Shown: positions 29,260-39,308, numbered from the stretch's first letter. The stretch is DNA of 64,000 nucleotides from Sthenelais limicola (GCA_942159475.1 OW804095.1:60664773-60728772); one strand, 5' to 3'. The notes: generated by a model from the letters alone, not told the origin. Made by a program: numbers and translations.

Positions 29260-31371
29260 ATGGCTGCCAATGCAAATGGAGTCCAGGTGGCGGATGCAGC
29301 GGCCCAAGTTGGCCTGCGCATTTCACCAGCTGGTATGAAGGGTTATCGCAAACCTACTCCTGGCTCTGGTGCAAAGAAAACTAATCCGAAGGTAAAAGTG
29401 ACCAGTCCGAAGTTGACTCTACAGCCTGTTGCCGCTGCTGGAGGTCAATGGACTGAGTTTCGAAGGAATCCTGTGATAGCAGATTCTTTTGAGGAGGAAG
29501 AAAAAGAGCAGTTGAGGACTGAAGTGGCCTCCTGGCGCCATGCCTATTCTGTGCAAGGACAGTCAATGCACGATGCTCGTGGAACTATTGATCAGCTCAT
29601 AGAGCAGAATCGAGACCTCCAGAGCACGTTGGTTCAAGTAACCGATGACTGCCATGCCACTACACGTCAGCTTCGTGTAGAGAATGAAAAATTGCGGAAT
29701 GAGGTAGCCAGGGTGGATGACATGTCACGAATGAAGAACATGTTGGATGATTCTTCGGATGTTGAGGATACGGATCTTTATGGTTCGCCCCCTAGGATAG
29801 GAGGAGTTTCTCCGCCATTAGGCGTAGAGAGACCTACATATCCTAAGGAAGGTGGTGGATCATACATCCTCCTCACTCCGAGGCATTTTTGTGAAGAAAA
29901 GGCTGCTCGGACACCCGTGCCCGAGCGTCTAAAGTTGTCCGAAGCGGTTGGTGGACAGGCTGCAGGCGAACCTGAGCAACATGCTACTTCCAGCGGAGGG
30001 CGTGTAGCGGGTTCTAATCAGCCTAACCAAACCCAGCAAGCTTCTCCTCCACGTGGAGGATCCAGGACACCTAGGCAAAAAGATACGGTGACATTCACTG
30101 CCTCGTCTCCTCTTCACGGAGGGGGAGGGGGTAGGCCTTATGTTGGAGCGCACTCCAGCATTAAGAGACCAACTGCTTCCACAACGTATGTGCGTGGTCA
30201 TGTTGACAATAGTCAATATGTGAGAAATGCTGGTCGGCAATGGACTACAGTCGGAGGGTTGCCAGATGCTTCTGGAATCCAAATACCTGGCGTTCATGCG
30301 ATTGACAATTCTCCCATGCGACATATGACTAACCAAGTATCAAATTACTTTCGGGATAAGTCAGTGGTGCAGGGCCTGAAGTATGAAGGCGCTATAGGCG
30401 CCGAACTCACCTTCAGGTATCAGTTTGTGGCAACGAACGTTAATCATGCCCCTAAACCGGCGATTATACGAAACTGGGATCCTAAGGATTCCTGGCGGAC
30501 ACATCTCGGAGAGATGAAAGTGCTAGCCGAAGCGCATAATTGGACTCCGGAACAGTTCCTTATGCAGCTTAAGTGTAGCTGCCGTCGTCAGCTAGGCGAG
30601 ATGGGAGATTTGCCCCCAGGTTTGGATCTTATTGGTTTTGTAGACCATATGGATGCCAACTTCGGTGAGCATTCTCTTGAAAAGAAGCAGTCCGAATTCT
30701 ATAATTGCAGACAAACCCCTAAGCAGCCGAGCCGTATGTTTGCCAATGAGGTAGCCAAACGTGCTAGACATGCTTTCGGAATTAATCTGGATAATACTCT
30801 TCGCACCCTCTGCTTGAGAGTCTTCTTGAAAGGCTTGATCAACCAGGAGAAAGCTGCGTGGGTGAAGCTTAAACAGCCGTTTGACCTTCTCCAAGCAATT
30901 CACTGGGCTGAGGTGTGGGAGAGTTGTCATATGGATTTCGCGAACGCTGCTGTCTTGCAATCTGCTGCTATAGGTCCGTTGGCTGTTGCTATCCCATTGG
31001 AGGGAGCGGCAGCCGAAGGTTCCCAGTTGGGGAAGAGCAAGAAGGCAAGTGCCAAAGAAAAGGCCATGGTACAGGTTAGCCAGGCACTGGCGTTGCAGGA
31101 GTCCGACGATGATGATCAGTCCGACGATCCCGGCAATGCGATAGTGCAAGCTTTCCAAACATGGCAGGAAAAGCAAGGAAAGTTGAATTCCTCAACCCAG
31201 CAGTATAAGAAGTCTGCTGGGGGTAGAGAGAAAAGAACCTGGCAAGTTCGAAAATGCTATTTTTGTAGTGAGGAGGGGCATTTCGCCTCGGCTTGCCCCA
31301 CTAAAAAAGCTCTACTCGAACTTGTGAAGAAGCAAAGCGCTCCCGGAGGGAAGCCGGCTTCGGAAAACTAG
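29260..31371 (+). CDS. gag: Gypsy Gag, 703 aa
   Basis: The ATG at 29260 is 95 bp after the 5' LTR. The N-terminal third is Pro/Lys-rich and followed by a coiled-coil-like segment (about residues 80-160, LRTEVASWRHAY...LRVENEKLRNEV). The middle is Gly/Ser/Pro-rich. A helical Gag core lies around residues 370-560 (SWRTHLGEMKVLAEAHNW..., FYNCRQTPKQPS). A zinc knuckle CYFCSEEGHFASAC (C-x2-C-x4-H-x4-C) is at 31255-31296. The frame is intact. At over 700 residues it is long for gypsy Gag, mostly through the N-terminal extension. Pol overlaps the end in the -1 frame. Confidence 0.85.
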   Translation: MAANANGVQVADAAAQVGLRISPAGMKGYRKPTPGSGAKKTNPKVKVTSPKLTLQPVAAAGGQWTEFRRNPVIADSFEEEEKEQLRTEVASWRHAYSVQGQSMHDARGTIDQLIEQNRDLQSTLVQVTDDCHATTRQLRVENEKLRNEVARVDDMSRMKNMLDDSSDVEDTDLYGSPPRIGGVSPPLGVERPTYPKEGGGSYILLTPRHFCEEKAARTPVPERLKLSEAVGGQAAGEPEQHATSSGGRVAGSNQPNQTQQASPPRGGSRTPRQKDTVTFTASSPLHGGGGGRPYVGAHSSIKRPTASTTYVRGHVDNSQYVRNAGRQWTTVGGLPDASGIQIPGVHAIDNSPMRHMTNQVSNYFRDKSVVQGLKYEGAIGAELTFRYQFVATNVNHAPKPAIIRNWDPKDSWRTHLGEMKVLAEAHNWTPEQFLMQLKCSCRRQLGEMGDLPPGLDLIGFVDHMDANFGEHSLEKKQSEFYNCRQTPKQPSRMFANEVAKRARHAFGINLDNTLRTLCLRVFLKGLINQEKAAWVKLKQPFDLLQAIHWAEVWESCHMDFANAAVLQSAAIGPLAVAIPLEGAAAEGSQLGKSKKASAKEKAMVQVSQALALQESDDDDQSDDPGNAIVQAFQTWQEKQGKLNSSTQQYKKSAGGREKRTWQVRKCYFCSEEGHFASACPTKKALLELVKKQSAPGGKPASEN

Positions 31372-34300
31372 GTTCGGCTCCTGTAGTAAGCGATACGGGA
31401 GCCTCGGACAACACGCTTCTTAGTACCACAGTCCGCGAGGATCTTGGTAGTAGTCTAGAAACTGGGAAATCAGCCCAGGCACCGGTGTGTAAGATAGGGT
31501 TAAAGCTTAACGACAAGAAGCTACCCGATCTGATAGCTGGAGGTCCTAGGCCGTTGCCGGACGGTGATTTTCTTCCTGAAAAGATTCAGGGATGCTCGGA
31601 CAAGAGCCCTGGCGTGCGTTGGGGACAGGCCGAGTACCAAGCTGAGTCAGGTCAGGTTGTCTTGGTAGAAAAAGGCCAAGAGAAGTCTGCTCGGATTCAG
31701 AAAGTTTCTGTTCAACAGCTGGAAACTCTGGAGATTCCTTCCAAATTACTGGTGAGGGAGAGATGGTATGCCCCTGTAGGCATAGGTGGGAAGAGTGGTT
31801 ATTTCTTGGTAGATCCAGGCGCGACGACGAGTTTGATTACCAAGGATTTCTACGAATCCCTTCCACATGCGCCGCCTATGATTTCGGTGCGTATGGCGTG
31901 CTCGATGGGTAATGGAACGCCTATAACTACATATGGGAGCGTGCTCTGTCCATATGAAGTGTCGGGTCGGACTTACATGATGACATGTCTGGTAGTCAGC
32001 GGTCTGAAGGGCCCTGAAGACGGGATATTAGGTGCAGATTTTTACTATGTGCACCGTTGTTGTTTGGATTGGTCAGGAGTGTTTTATTTGGAAAACTTCG
32101 GACATTCTACTGTATGTAAACAGTGGAAAAAGAAGTCCGAAGGTGAAGAATTTTCCTCTATAAAGACCATGACTGTGAACGAAGTAGATATTGGAATAGC
32201 TGTGACACTTAGGAAAGCGGTGATCATGGAGCCCAAATCTATTACACTCGCAGAATTGGACTTTGATAGTGGCTCAGACGCATCGGATGCTTGGATGTTC
32301 GAGCCAGACCAAGGATTGCTAGAAGACTTCGCCTTAGGGAGCCTGAATACATATGTTTCAGGTGGAGGTTCGACCGCTTTGGTAGCCTTCAGCAATCCGT
32401 CCGATCGCCCAATGAAAATTGGCAAACGAAGGATGGTGGGCAGATTAAGTAGAGTTACTCTTGTGGCAGAGGATTCCGCTTTGTCTGAGGATGACGGTAG
32501 CAATATTATCAGAGAGGCAATCATTAATTCTATACAGGTAACAGAATCGCCCGTGGCGGATGATGATCTGATAGCTCCCGACATCTTGGTACCACCGAGT
32601 GCAGAGTGCCCGCTGAAAAAGCTGGTCAATGATTCGGATTTGTCCGAGAAAAACGAGAAGAACGTTGCTCTGTCTTTGCTGGAAGAATTCCGAGATTGTT
32701 TCTCTCTTCCAGGTGGCAAAGCCCTTGGTTGTACTGATAAAGTTCGCCATGTGATAGACACTGGAGATGCTTGTCCGATCAAACAAGCATACCGGCGTAT
32801 TCCTGTGGCGAAGAGAGACAAGGCAGAGGCAGAGATTTGGAAAATGTATAGAGAGGGCCGGATTGAACATAGCAGTAGCCCCTGGGGTGCTCCTATTGTC
32901 ATGGTGGCCAAGAAGGATGGCACACAGCGTTTTTGCGTTGACTATCGTCAGCTAAACTCTGTCACTATAAAGGATAGCTTTCCACTACCTCGGATCGATG
33001 AGTGCATAGAATCACTTGGTGGTAACCAGTGGTTCTGTACTTTAGATCTTGAGAGTGGGTACTGGCAGGTGGCGATGGATGAAGATAGCAAGTCGAAAAC
33101 TGCATTCTTATCCAGTGTAGGGTTATTTCAATTCAAGGTTATGGCCTTCGGATTGTGTAATGCCCCCGCTACCTTCCAACGCATGATGGATCAGATGTTG
33201 GATGGCCTTCGTTGGAAATCATGTCTGGTCTATCTGGATGATATCGTGGTTTTTGGGAAAACTCTCGAAGAGTGCCTAGATAACCTGAGACTCGTCCTTG
33301 AGCGTATACGGGATTATGGTCTTCGTTTGAAACCCAAGAAATGTGAATTTTTCCGCAAGAAAGTGGAATACTTGGGTCGGATTGTGTCAGGCCATGGCAT
33401 TTCGGCGGATCCGAAGAAGATCCAGAAAGTCAAGGACTGGCCAATCCCCACGAATGCTAGGGAAGTAAGGCAATTCATTGGATTCGCCTCCTATTACCGA
33501 GATTTTATGAAAGATTTCGGTAAATTAGTGATTCCCTTGCAGGACGTTGTAACCGCGGCAGGCAAGGATAAACGATATGCTAAACCCATAGAGTGGACTC
33601 CTCGTTGCCAAGATGCATTCGATACATGCAAAAATTTGCTAATCTCTTCTCCTACTCTCGGATATCCTCAACCTTCGGGTAAGTTTATCCTTGATACGGA
33701 TGCAAGTAGTTTTGGCATGGCGGGAATTCTGTCTCAGGTCCAGGAAGGAAGGGAGGTGGTTCTGTGTTTTGCAAGCCATAGTTTATCTAAGCCACAGAGG
33801 AACTATTGTGCGACAAAACGTGAGCTGCTTGCCGTTCTGACCTACCTGCAAAAATTCCGACATTACTTGCTTGGTAATAAGGATTTTATCGTTCGGACAG
33901 ATCACGCCTCCTTGCGTTGGCTGCTCAATTTCAAGGATCCGACCGATATGTTAGCTCGCTGGCTACTCACCTTACAGGAATTCGGGCTGGATCAGAGCAT
34001 GATTTTGCATCGGGCTGGTAAACAGCATGAAAATGCTGATGCGTTGTCGCGCTTACCAACCAGAAAATGTGGAAGACCAGACTGCCTAGATTGCGGTGCG
34101 CATGATGCTGTTATTGCCACTAACGAAGTTTCCTTAGGGACTCAACGGGACGTGTTGCAAGAAGCTCAGCAAGCCGACCCACTTGTAAAAAGGTTGCTGA
34201 AAATGTTGGATGGAACTGTGCCGATTCCTAGCAGAGAAAATCTTGCTGGTGAGTCTAATGAGTTTCGGACATTTGTCAGACATCTTGGTAGTATGGAGGT

Positions 34301-35138
34301 CAGAGATGGTGTGCTATGTCTGGGGTGGACAAGACTAGCCACCGGAAAGAAATACTGGAGGAAAATTGTCCCTGTTTCCATGAGGAAAGAGATCTTCCAG
34401 GGCATACATGGTGCCAAAACTGCGGGTCATTTCGGAACCTTCAAAAATGTCTGGTCAGCAAAGATGAGATATTTTTGGCCTGGTATGAGTTATGATCTGA
34501 GGCGGTGGGTACGAGCTTGCCCGGAATGTAATATGAGGAAGACTAGAGGTGGTGGTGGGATTTCTTATCTTAAGAAAGAAAAACATGGTGGTAGATGGAA
34601 CCGAATATCGTTGGATATTCTAGGGCCTCTTCGGAGTACCCCTAGAGGCAACAGCTATATTATGGTTGTAGTAGACCATTTCTCTAAATGGGCCGAAGCC
34701 TACCCCATGGCCGATCACACCGCTGAAAGCTGTGCAGAAGTTCTTTTTCGAGAATGGATCTTGAGATTCGGATGTCCTGTGTCATTGCAGACAGATGGAG
34801 CTCCTGAATTTCGGTCTAAACTCTTGAGATGTCTACTTGACATGCTGGGAATCGAGAAGCTAATTACCCTCCCATACAGGCCTATGAGTAATGGGCAGTC
34901 CGAGAGGCTTAATAGAGTTCTTGTGGAACAGCTGTCTTGTATGACTGATTCGGACGAAGTAGATTGGGATATGCTGACCCCTTGCATTGCTCATGCATAT
35001 AGAGGGACAGTACATGCTGCTACTTTATGCACACCAAATTCAGTAGTCTTCGGAGAAGAATTGGTAACGCCCATGGACATAGTTCATGGAGTTGAAAGAG
35101 GAAGTCTTGATTTCCCTTGCAAGGTTGCTTTTGGTTGA
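31305..35138 (+). CDS. pol: Gypsy Pol: protease-RT-RNase H-integrase
   Basis: The -1 frame is open from 31305, inside the gag end, so no separate start codon is needed; an 'aaaaaag' run at 31303-31309 is the only slip-prone site noticed. Protease: YFLVDPGATTSLI with the catalytic Asp codon at 31812 (DPG instead of DSG/DTG) and GILGADFYY near 32026. RT: YLDDIVVF at 33231-33254. RNase H: ILDTDASSFGMAG near 33690, then TDHASLRWL and ADALSRLP near 34040. Integrase: an H-H-C-C zinc domain (34407-34530), then the D, D-x35-E triad with codons at 34614, 34794 and 34902. The frame stops at 35138, but integrase continues in another frame, so a one-base change is inferred near 35130. Confidence 0.9.
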   Translation, partial: KSSTRTCEEAKRSRREAGFGKLGSAPVVSDTGASDNTLLSTTVREDLGSSLETGKSAQAPVCKIGLKLNDKKLPDLIAGGPRPLPDGDFLPEKIQGCSDKSPGVRWGQAEYQAESGQVVLVEKGQEKSARIQKVSVQQLETLEIPSKLLVRERWYAPVGIGGKSGYFLVDPGATTSLITKDFYESLPHAPPMISVRMACSMGNGTPITTYGSVLCPYEVSGRTYMMTCLVVSGLKGPEDGILGADFYYVHRCCLDWSGVFYLENFGHSTVCKQWKKKSEGEEFSSIKTMTVNEVDIGIAVTLRKAVIMEPKSITLAELDFDSGSDASDAWMFEPDQGLLEDFALGSLNTYVSGGGSTALVAFSNPSDRPMKIGKRRMVGRLSRVTLVAEDSALSEDDGSNIIREAIINSIQVTESPVADDDLIAPDILVPPSAECPLKKLVNDSDLSEKNEKNVALSLLEEFRDCFSLPGGKALGCTDKVRHVIDTGDACPIKQAYRRIPVAKRDKAEAEIWKMYREGRIEHSSSPWGAPIVMVAKKDGTQRFCVDYRQLNSVTIKDSFPLPRIDECIESLGGNQWFCTLDLESGYWQVAMDEDSKSKTAFLSSVGLFQFKVMAFGLCNAPATFQRMMDQMLDGLRWKSCLVYLDDIVVFGKTLEECLDNLRLVLERIRDYGLRLKPKKCEFFRKKVEYLGRIVSGHGISADPKKIQKVKDWPIPTNAREVRQFIGFASYYRDFMKDFGKLVIPLQDVVTAAGKDKRYAKPIEWTPRCQDAFDTCKNLLISSPTLGYPQPSGKFILDTDASSFGMAGILSQVQEGREVVLCFASHSLSKPQRNYCATKRELLAVLTYLQKFRHYLLGNKDFIVRTDHASLRWLLNFKDPTDMLARWLLTLQEFGLDQSMILHRAGKQHENADALSRLPTRKCGRPDCLDCGAHDAVIATNEVSLGTQRDVLQEAQQADPLVKRLLKMLDGTVPIPSRENLAGESNEFRTFVRHLGSMEVRDGVLCLGWTRLATGKKYWRKIVPVSMRKEIFQGIHGAKTAGHFGTFKNVWSAKMRYFWPGMSYDLRRWVRACPECNMRKTRGGGGISYLKKEKHGGRWNRISLDILGPLRSTPRGNSYIMVVVDHFSKWAEAYPMADHTAESCAEVLFREWILRFGCPVSLQTDGAPEFRSKLLRCLLDMLGIEKLITLPYRPMSNGQSERLNRVLVEQLSCMTDSDEVDWDMLTPCIAHAYRGTVHAATLCTPNSVVFGEELVTPMDIVHGVERGSLDFPCKVAFG

Positions 35139-36063
35139 GAACCTGAAACAGTGGATGAGAAAGGGACACCAGTACGTGCGGGATAATCTCGGAATATCTG
35201 CGGTTCACCAGATTAGGGATTATAACAAACGTTCTAGGCCCCCCAGTTTTGAGGCGGGGGAGGTGGTGTACCGATTCTGTCCCCCCAAAGCGAATAAGAA
35301 GCTCGGACCCAAGTGGGACGGGCCTTATAAGATCAGAAGGTTCATAGGAGGTACCACCTGTGAGCTGGAGACAGCCGAAGGTCTAATGCGATACCATATC
35401 GACTATCTGAAGCCGGCTTTCGATGAAAATGGGCCGATTCAAGCTGTTAACTTGGATCGGGCTCCAGAATTCCGAAGGCAGGAACAGGCTGGTATGGAGA
35501 TCTTTAGACTAGAGGCTGGGAGAGTGGTGCCAGGGAAAGATTGTCCTAAGAAGGTAGAGAAAGAGAAAATTACTGTAGGCGCCAAGCCGAGAGGTAGACC
35601 TAGGAAGATCCGAAAGGGTAGTTCCAAGGAAACCTCCAGTAAATCTCTGCCTCTAAAGAAAAGAGGGGGTAGACAAGGGAAATCTGTTGCCAAACCTGAC
35701 AGTTCCTTAGCAGACTCGGGACTTACGGCTACCCCGCCTGGGCCTTTGGGTCCAGGAAAGGCTTTATCATATGAGAAGTCTAAGGTAGCTACGGTCTGTC
35801 CGAAGAAGCGCGGGAGGCCGAAGGTTCGCACAGATACGTCCGACCAGCCGGTGGCGCCCCCGGTCGTTTTGAATAGGAAGCGCGGAAGGCCTAGGAAACA
35901 GCTGGTCAAAGCTGCTCCTGTACCTCCAGTGCAGCCGAAGAAACGACCAGGTAGACCAAGGAAAGGAGCTGTGGTTTTCGCAAAACCACCAGATCCTTCT
36001 TCTCCTGGCATGGCAAGGGCTAAACGTGTACGAAAGGCCCCAGTTCGGTTGCAAATGAGCTAA
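35134..36063 (+). CDS. pol: Gypsy integrase C-terminus with AT-hook tail
   Basis: This continues integrase in a shifted frame. YVRDNLGISAVHQIRDYNKR and KLGPKWDGPYKIRR (35300-35343) form the GPY/F-type module that ends many gypsy integrases. After it come about 200 residues rich in Lys, Arg, Pro and Gly, with four AT-hook-like cores: KPRGRPRK near 35584, KKRGRPK near 35804, RKRGRPRK near 35874 and KKRPGRPRK near 35938. AT-hooks bind the minor groove of AT-rich DNA, so the tail may guide integration. This is inference by analogy with chromodomain tails of chromoviruses. The stop at 36061-36063 ends pol. Confidence 0.75.
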   Translation, partial: VENLKQWMRKGHQYVRDNLGISAVHQIRDYNKRSRPPSFEAGEVVYRFCPPKANKKLGPKWDGPYKIRRFIGGTTCELETAEGLMRYHIDYLKPAFDENGPIQAVNLDRAPEFRRQEQAGMEIFRLEAGRVVPGKDCPKKVEKEKITVGAKPRGRPRKIRKGSSKETSSKSLPLKKRGGRQGKSVAKPDSSLADSGLTATPPGPLGPGKALSYEKSKVATVCPKKRGRPKVRTDTSDQPVAPPVVLNRKRGRPRKQLVKAAPVPPVQPKKRPGRPRKGAVVFAKPPDPSSPGMARAKRVRKAPVRLQMS

Positions 36064-37130
36064 TTGTGGTACTGGTCCGAGGGTAGGAATCTCCGAACTG
36101 ATTTCTACCCAAAACTAAAAAATCACACAACGAGAAGTCAGACGGGTGGTGGACCGAACTGAGAACCGCCCTGTCCCCTATTGATAAGCAGTAAAAATGG
36201 ACTTTATTCAGTTAATTCCATTTGTGACTGGGAGACGAACATGAGTCTCGGAAAGTACTTAACCTTACCCTGGGTACCGCTTGTATGTTGATCTGAAAAT
36301 CCAAAACGTCTTCAGTGGCCACGGACTTCAGTGAAGCATCGGAATCTATTTATAAGGAATAGAGTGTTGCCTACGCCTGGGGTGGGTTTTGAGGAAATCG
36401 GAGAATGATTACACCTCTGCATCGTCTCAGCAGAGTCCCGAATAGCTGAGTGGGAACACGCGCCCAATAGCTATTTTCAGGCTCAGAAGGTGAGCGCGGG
36501 AAGGAAATTGGCACTGCAGTAGTGCGGCGACTGAATGCAACTCTGGCGTTGCAGTGGTTAAATACGCTGGTGTTTTACCGTTTCAGTCAGTCTACTTCCT
36601 GCTTCCGCGAAGCAAAGCACCGAGACTACCTCTTAGAAAGAGAACACTGCAGTAAGTTTTATCAAGTGATGATCCTTGTGAAATATATTGCCCTGTGTTT
36701 GTAGTCCCTTTGCTCGAGTAGTCAAGTTGCATGAATGCTGTGGGTCGTATATTAACTGTGTTTGGGACACATTGATAATGCGCGGGCTGGCGTGGGACCT
36801 ATAGCGGCCATGTTGTTTTCGCCATTGGTGTAGGAATGAATGAACGTTACTATCCGAAGGTGCTAAACTAAACTTGAACAGCGTATCCGCTGCTGGTATA
36901 CCAATAAACGTTCAGTCTTTGTGTTTTGGAAGTAATCAACCAATTCACTGTGCCTAAAGCGTGGGTATATTCGAGTAGTGAAGGTTTGGATTTCTCGATA
37001 CCACTACGCTCTATGTGTGTAGTAGCTGTCAGCCACAGCCGAAGCGTCCATCTGCAGCAAATAACAGGTATTTTCTGTACTCGTTTCTACCCATACCATC
37101 ATTATACTTTCAGGTACCGATTGAATAGTG
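36064..37130 (+). other. Non-coding spacer between pol and the third ORF
   Basis: About 1.07 kb without a supported ORF. It ends with a good splice-acceptor-like sequence, 'attatactttcag' (CAG at 37111-37113), 17 bp before the ORF3 ATG. This suggests ORF3 is made from a spliced mRNA, as env genes are. TCCGA/TCGGA words are as frequent here as in the coding parts. Confidence 0.55.
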
Positions 37131-39308
37131 ATGTCGACTTCAGGTGAATTCGAGAACATGACCGAGGACCAGTTGGCTGATTCCCTCAACGCCAAGCTGT
37201 CCGAGTCGGATCTAGAGATGGATCTGGACGGTTCGGACTGCGAGGTATTGTCGGACGAGGAGGCTAAGGTCTTGGAAGGGTCTCGGATCCTTGCTGGCAT
37301 GGGTCAGCCTGACGCAGGTGGCTCTGGGACCGGCACCGTAACTTGCTGGGGCGCAATTATGGAGGCCGAGGATGCTAGGTTAGCAGCTGCTGAAGAGGAT
37401 GCGGCGATGGTGACAGACATGGCTGAGGTTGAGTCCGAGACTCCCGAAGCTAAGACTGTACCTTCGGCTGGTACCTCTAAGCAGAAGCCTAGATCCCCCA
37501 GAAAGCAGGACAGGCCGAGGATGAAGGATGGAGAGATGGTCGAGTCCCCGCGGACTCTATCTCCAGATCCTGCTGATTCCTCGGCGGCAGTGACTGTGGA
37601 GCTCATGGATTCACCGGCCAAGAGCACCCGGTCTTCTGCCCGTCCAGTTCGGAAGCCCCGGAGTTCGGACCCCAAGTCGAACTCCAAAGGCAAGGCACCT
37701 GCCCCAGCGACTGGAACTACTAAGTTGAAGTTCCGGAAGCTGAAAAAGGTCCATGTGCATCGTGCTAAGGTGAGGGAGGATCAGTTGGCGCACGCAGGCT
37801 CATTGACTAAGTTCAATGCCGAGCTGGACAAGGCCACTGATGTTGTCCCGCTGAACCCGAAGCACGATCGGCCAGGCTCACGTCATCTGATGGCCACAGA
37901 GTCCGACTCTGAAGATGACCATGGACTCATGCTTCGGTATGAATCCTGTCTCTACCCGGGGCTGTGTAAGGCGGGTAAAATGGAGCCTGGTACCAGTGAG
38001 AAGCTCCGACTGGTACCAACTCTGTGGGAGCCTGGATTTCGTTGTCCGTACCTGGTGTGTAGGCGAGTGAAGCTCAATGCTTCAGGTGTCCGAGCTTTCT
38101 CCACCCGAGAAAGATTTTTCAGACACCTGTGCGAGGTTCACACCCCTCAGACAGAAGTGTGGGTCTGCCCCTACGAGAACTGTCAGCAGCAGCTTGACAG
38201 GAAATCGGAGTTGGTCAGCCACATCATGAATGGGGAGGAGCTGTTGCACAACCAGGGAAGGCCGAAGGCGATAGAGAAGGCGGCGAAAGTGAAGCCTGAA
38301 TGGAAGCCCTTCGGAGCTTTCATTCGGACCACTCATCTTTCGATGACCCATCTCAGGACCCTTCGAAAGGCTGGTGAGGTGGATGTCCCCAGAACTGGTA
38401 CTGGGAAATCCAAACCGACTCAGACCCCGGTAAAGTCTAGCACAGCGACTTCGGACAAGTCAAGTGCTAGTACTAGCTCGAAGGCCGCAGCCTCCAAGCG
38501 TCCGAGGACTGAGAGCCAGTCGAAGGCAGCTGAGTTGACTGCTCCTCCTGCTAAGAGGAGCAGACGTTCGAGGAAGGCCCAGAAATGGGTGGACACAACT
38601 CTGGCCGAACTGCCTTGTGCTTTGGAGACCGCTGCTCTGGTGGAAACATCAGAGACCGGCGTGAACCAGGCGTTGAAAGCCCTGCAAGTAGCTGCAGAGG
38701 ATGCCAAGAGGCAGGTCAAAGTGACCGTGGCCGCTCTTGTGACTCCTCTGAAAAAGCTTCAGGCGGTGAGGGCGAAGGTGGATGAGGTAGGCACGCTGAA
38801 GGAAACCATCAGTCAGCAGGCTCTCCTCATCCGGACTCTGAAGGCATCCAATCAGGAGAAGGAACAACGCATCCTGAAGCTCTTGGAGGAGAATACCAGA
38901 CTCCAGGGCTTGCTTTTGGATGATTCGGACGAGTCCAATCAAGGTGTGAGCAGGTCGGAAAGTTCCCTGGGTGGAAAGCCGACCTCTCTCCCTGCCAAAC
39001 CAGTTGAGGAAGCTCAAGCCTTGCCTTCTTCAGGCTCGGGCGAGACTCCTGGTTTGACCGTGGTGTCCAGTCGAGCTGGTGGGATGTTGGAGGTTAACGA
39101 CCAACAAATCCATTTCCTCACCAGTCTCCTGGACCAGATGAAGTCCCAACGTGAGCCACCCCAGCCTCAGAGAACTGTGGCTTCGGCTGCGTTGGGCCGG
39201 GCGCCTCCCGAGCAAGGTATGTTCGGAAGTATGTTCGATACTCCGGACAGACCTTCTGCAAAGGACTCGCCCGAAGGACCGAAAGACGACGATGGCAATG
39301 GTAACTAA
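37131..39308 (+). CDS. Gypsy extra ORF3: C2H2-like, coiled-coil protein
   Basis: The ATG at 37131 opens a 725-residue frame in the env position, but there is no signal peptide, transmembrane segment or other envelope feature. The N-terminus is acidic, followed by Ser/Pro/Lys-rich sequence. Around 38040-38235 is a Cys/His module: CPYLVC...RHLCEVH (C-x4-C...H-x4-H), then CPYENC...SELVSHIMN with only one well-placed His. Two basic segments follow (SKRPRTESQSK, PAKRSRRSRK), likely nuclear signals, then a coiled-coil (about 38770-38910). The C-terminus is disordered. A nuclear DNA- or RNA-binding accessory protein is the best guess; I do not recognise the family. Confidence 0.75.
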   Translation: MSTSGEFENMTEDQLADSLNAKLSESDLEMDLDGSDCEVLSDEEAKVLEGSRILAGMGQPDAGGSGTGTVTCWGAIMEAEDARLAAAEEDAAMVTDMAEVESETPEAKTVPSAGTSKQKPRSPRKQDRPRMKDGEMVESPRTLSPDPADSSAAVTVELMDSPAKSTRSSARPVRKPRSSDPKSNSKGKAPAPATGTTKLKFRKLKKVHVHRAKVREDQLAHAGSLTKFNAELDKATDVVPLNPKHDRPGSRHLMATESDSEDDHGLMLRYESCLYPGLCKAGKMEPGTSEKLRLVPTLWEPGFRCPYLVCRRVKLNASGVRAFSTRERFFRHLCEVHTPQTEVWVCPYENCQQQLDRKSELVSHIMNGEELLHNQGRPKAIEKAAKVKPEWKPFGAFIRTTHLSMTHLRTLRKAGEVDVPRTGTGKSKPTQTPVKSSTATSDKSSASTSSKAAASKRPRTESQSKAAELTAPPAKRSRRSRKAQKWVDTTLAELPCALETAALVETSETGVNQALKALQVAAEDAKRQVKVTVAALVTPLKKLQAVRAKVDEVGTLKETISQQALLIRTLKASNQEKEQRILKLLEENTRLQGLLLDDSDESNQGVSRSESSLGGKPTSLPAKPVEEAQALPSSGSGETPGLTVVSSRAGGMLEVNDQQIHFLTSLLDQMKSQREPPQPQRTVASAALGRAPPEQGMFGSMFDTPDRPSAKDSPEGPKDDDGNGN

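Noticed and set aside
32084..32923. 279-codon minus-strand frame within gypsy pol
   Set aside because: It lies entirely opposite the protease-RT coding region, which has family motifs; the minus frame has none.
35439..36011. 190-codon minus-strand frame opposite the integrase tail
   Set aside because: It is the shadow of the Lys/Arg/Pro/Gly-rich AT-hook tail; the plus strand has a clear domain order.
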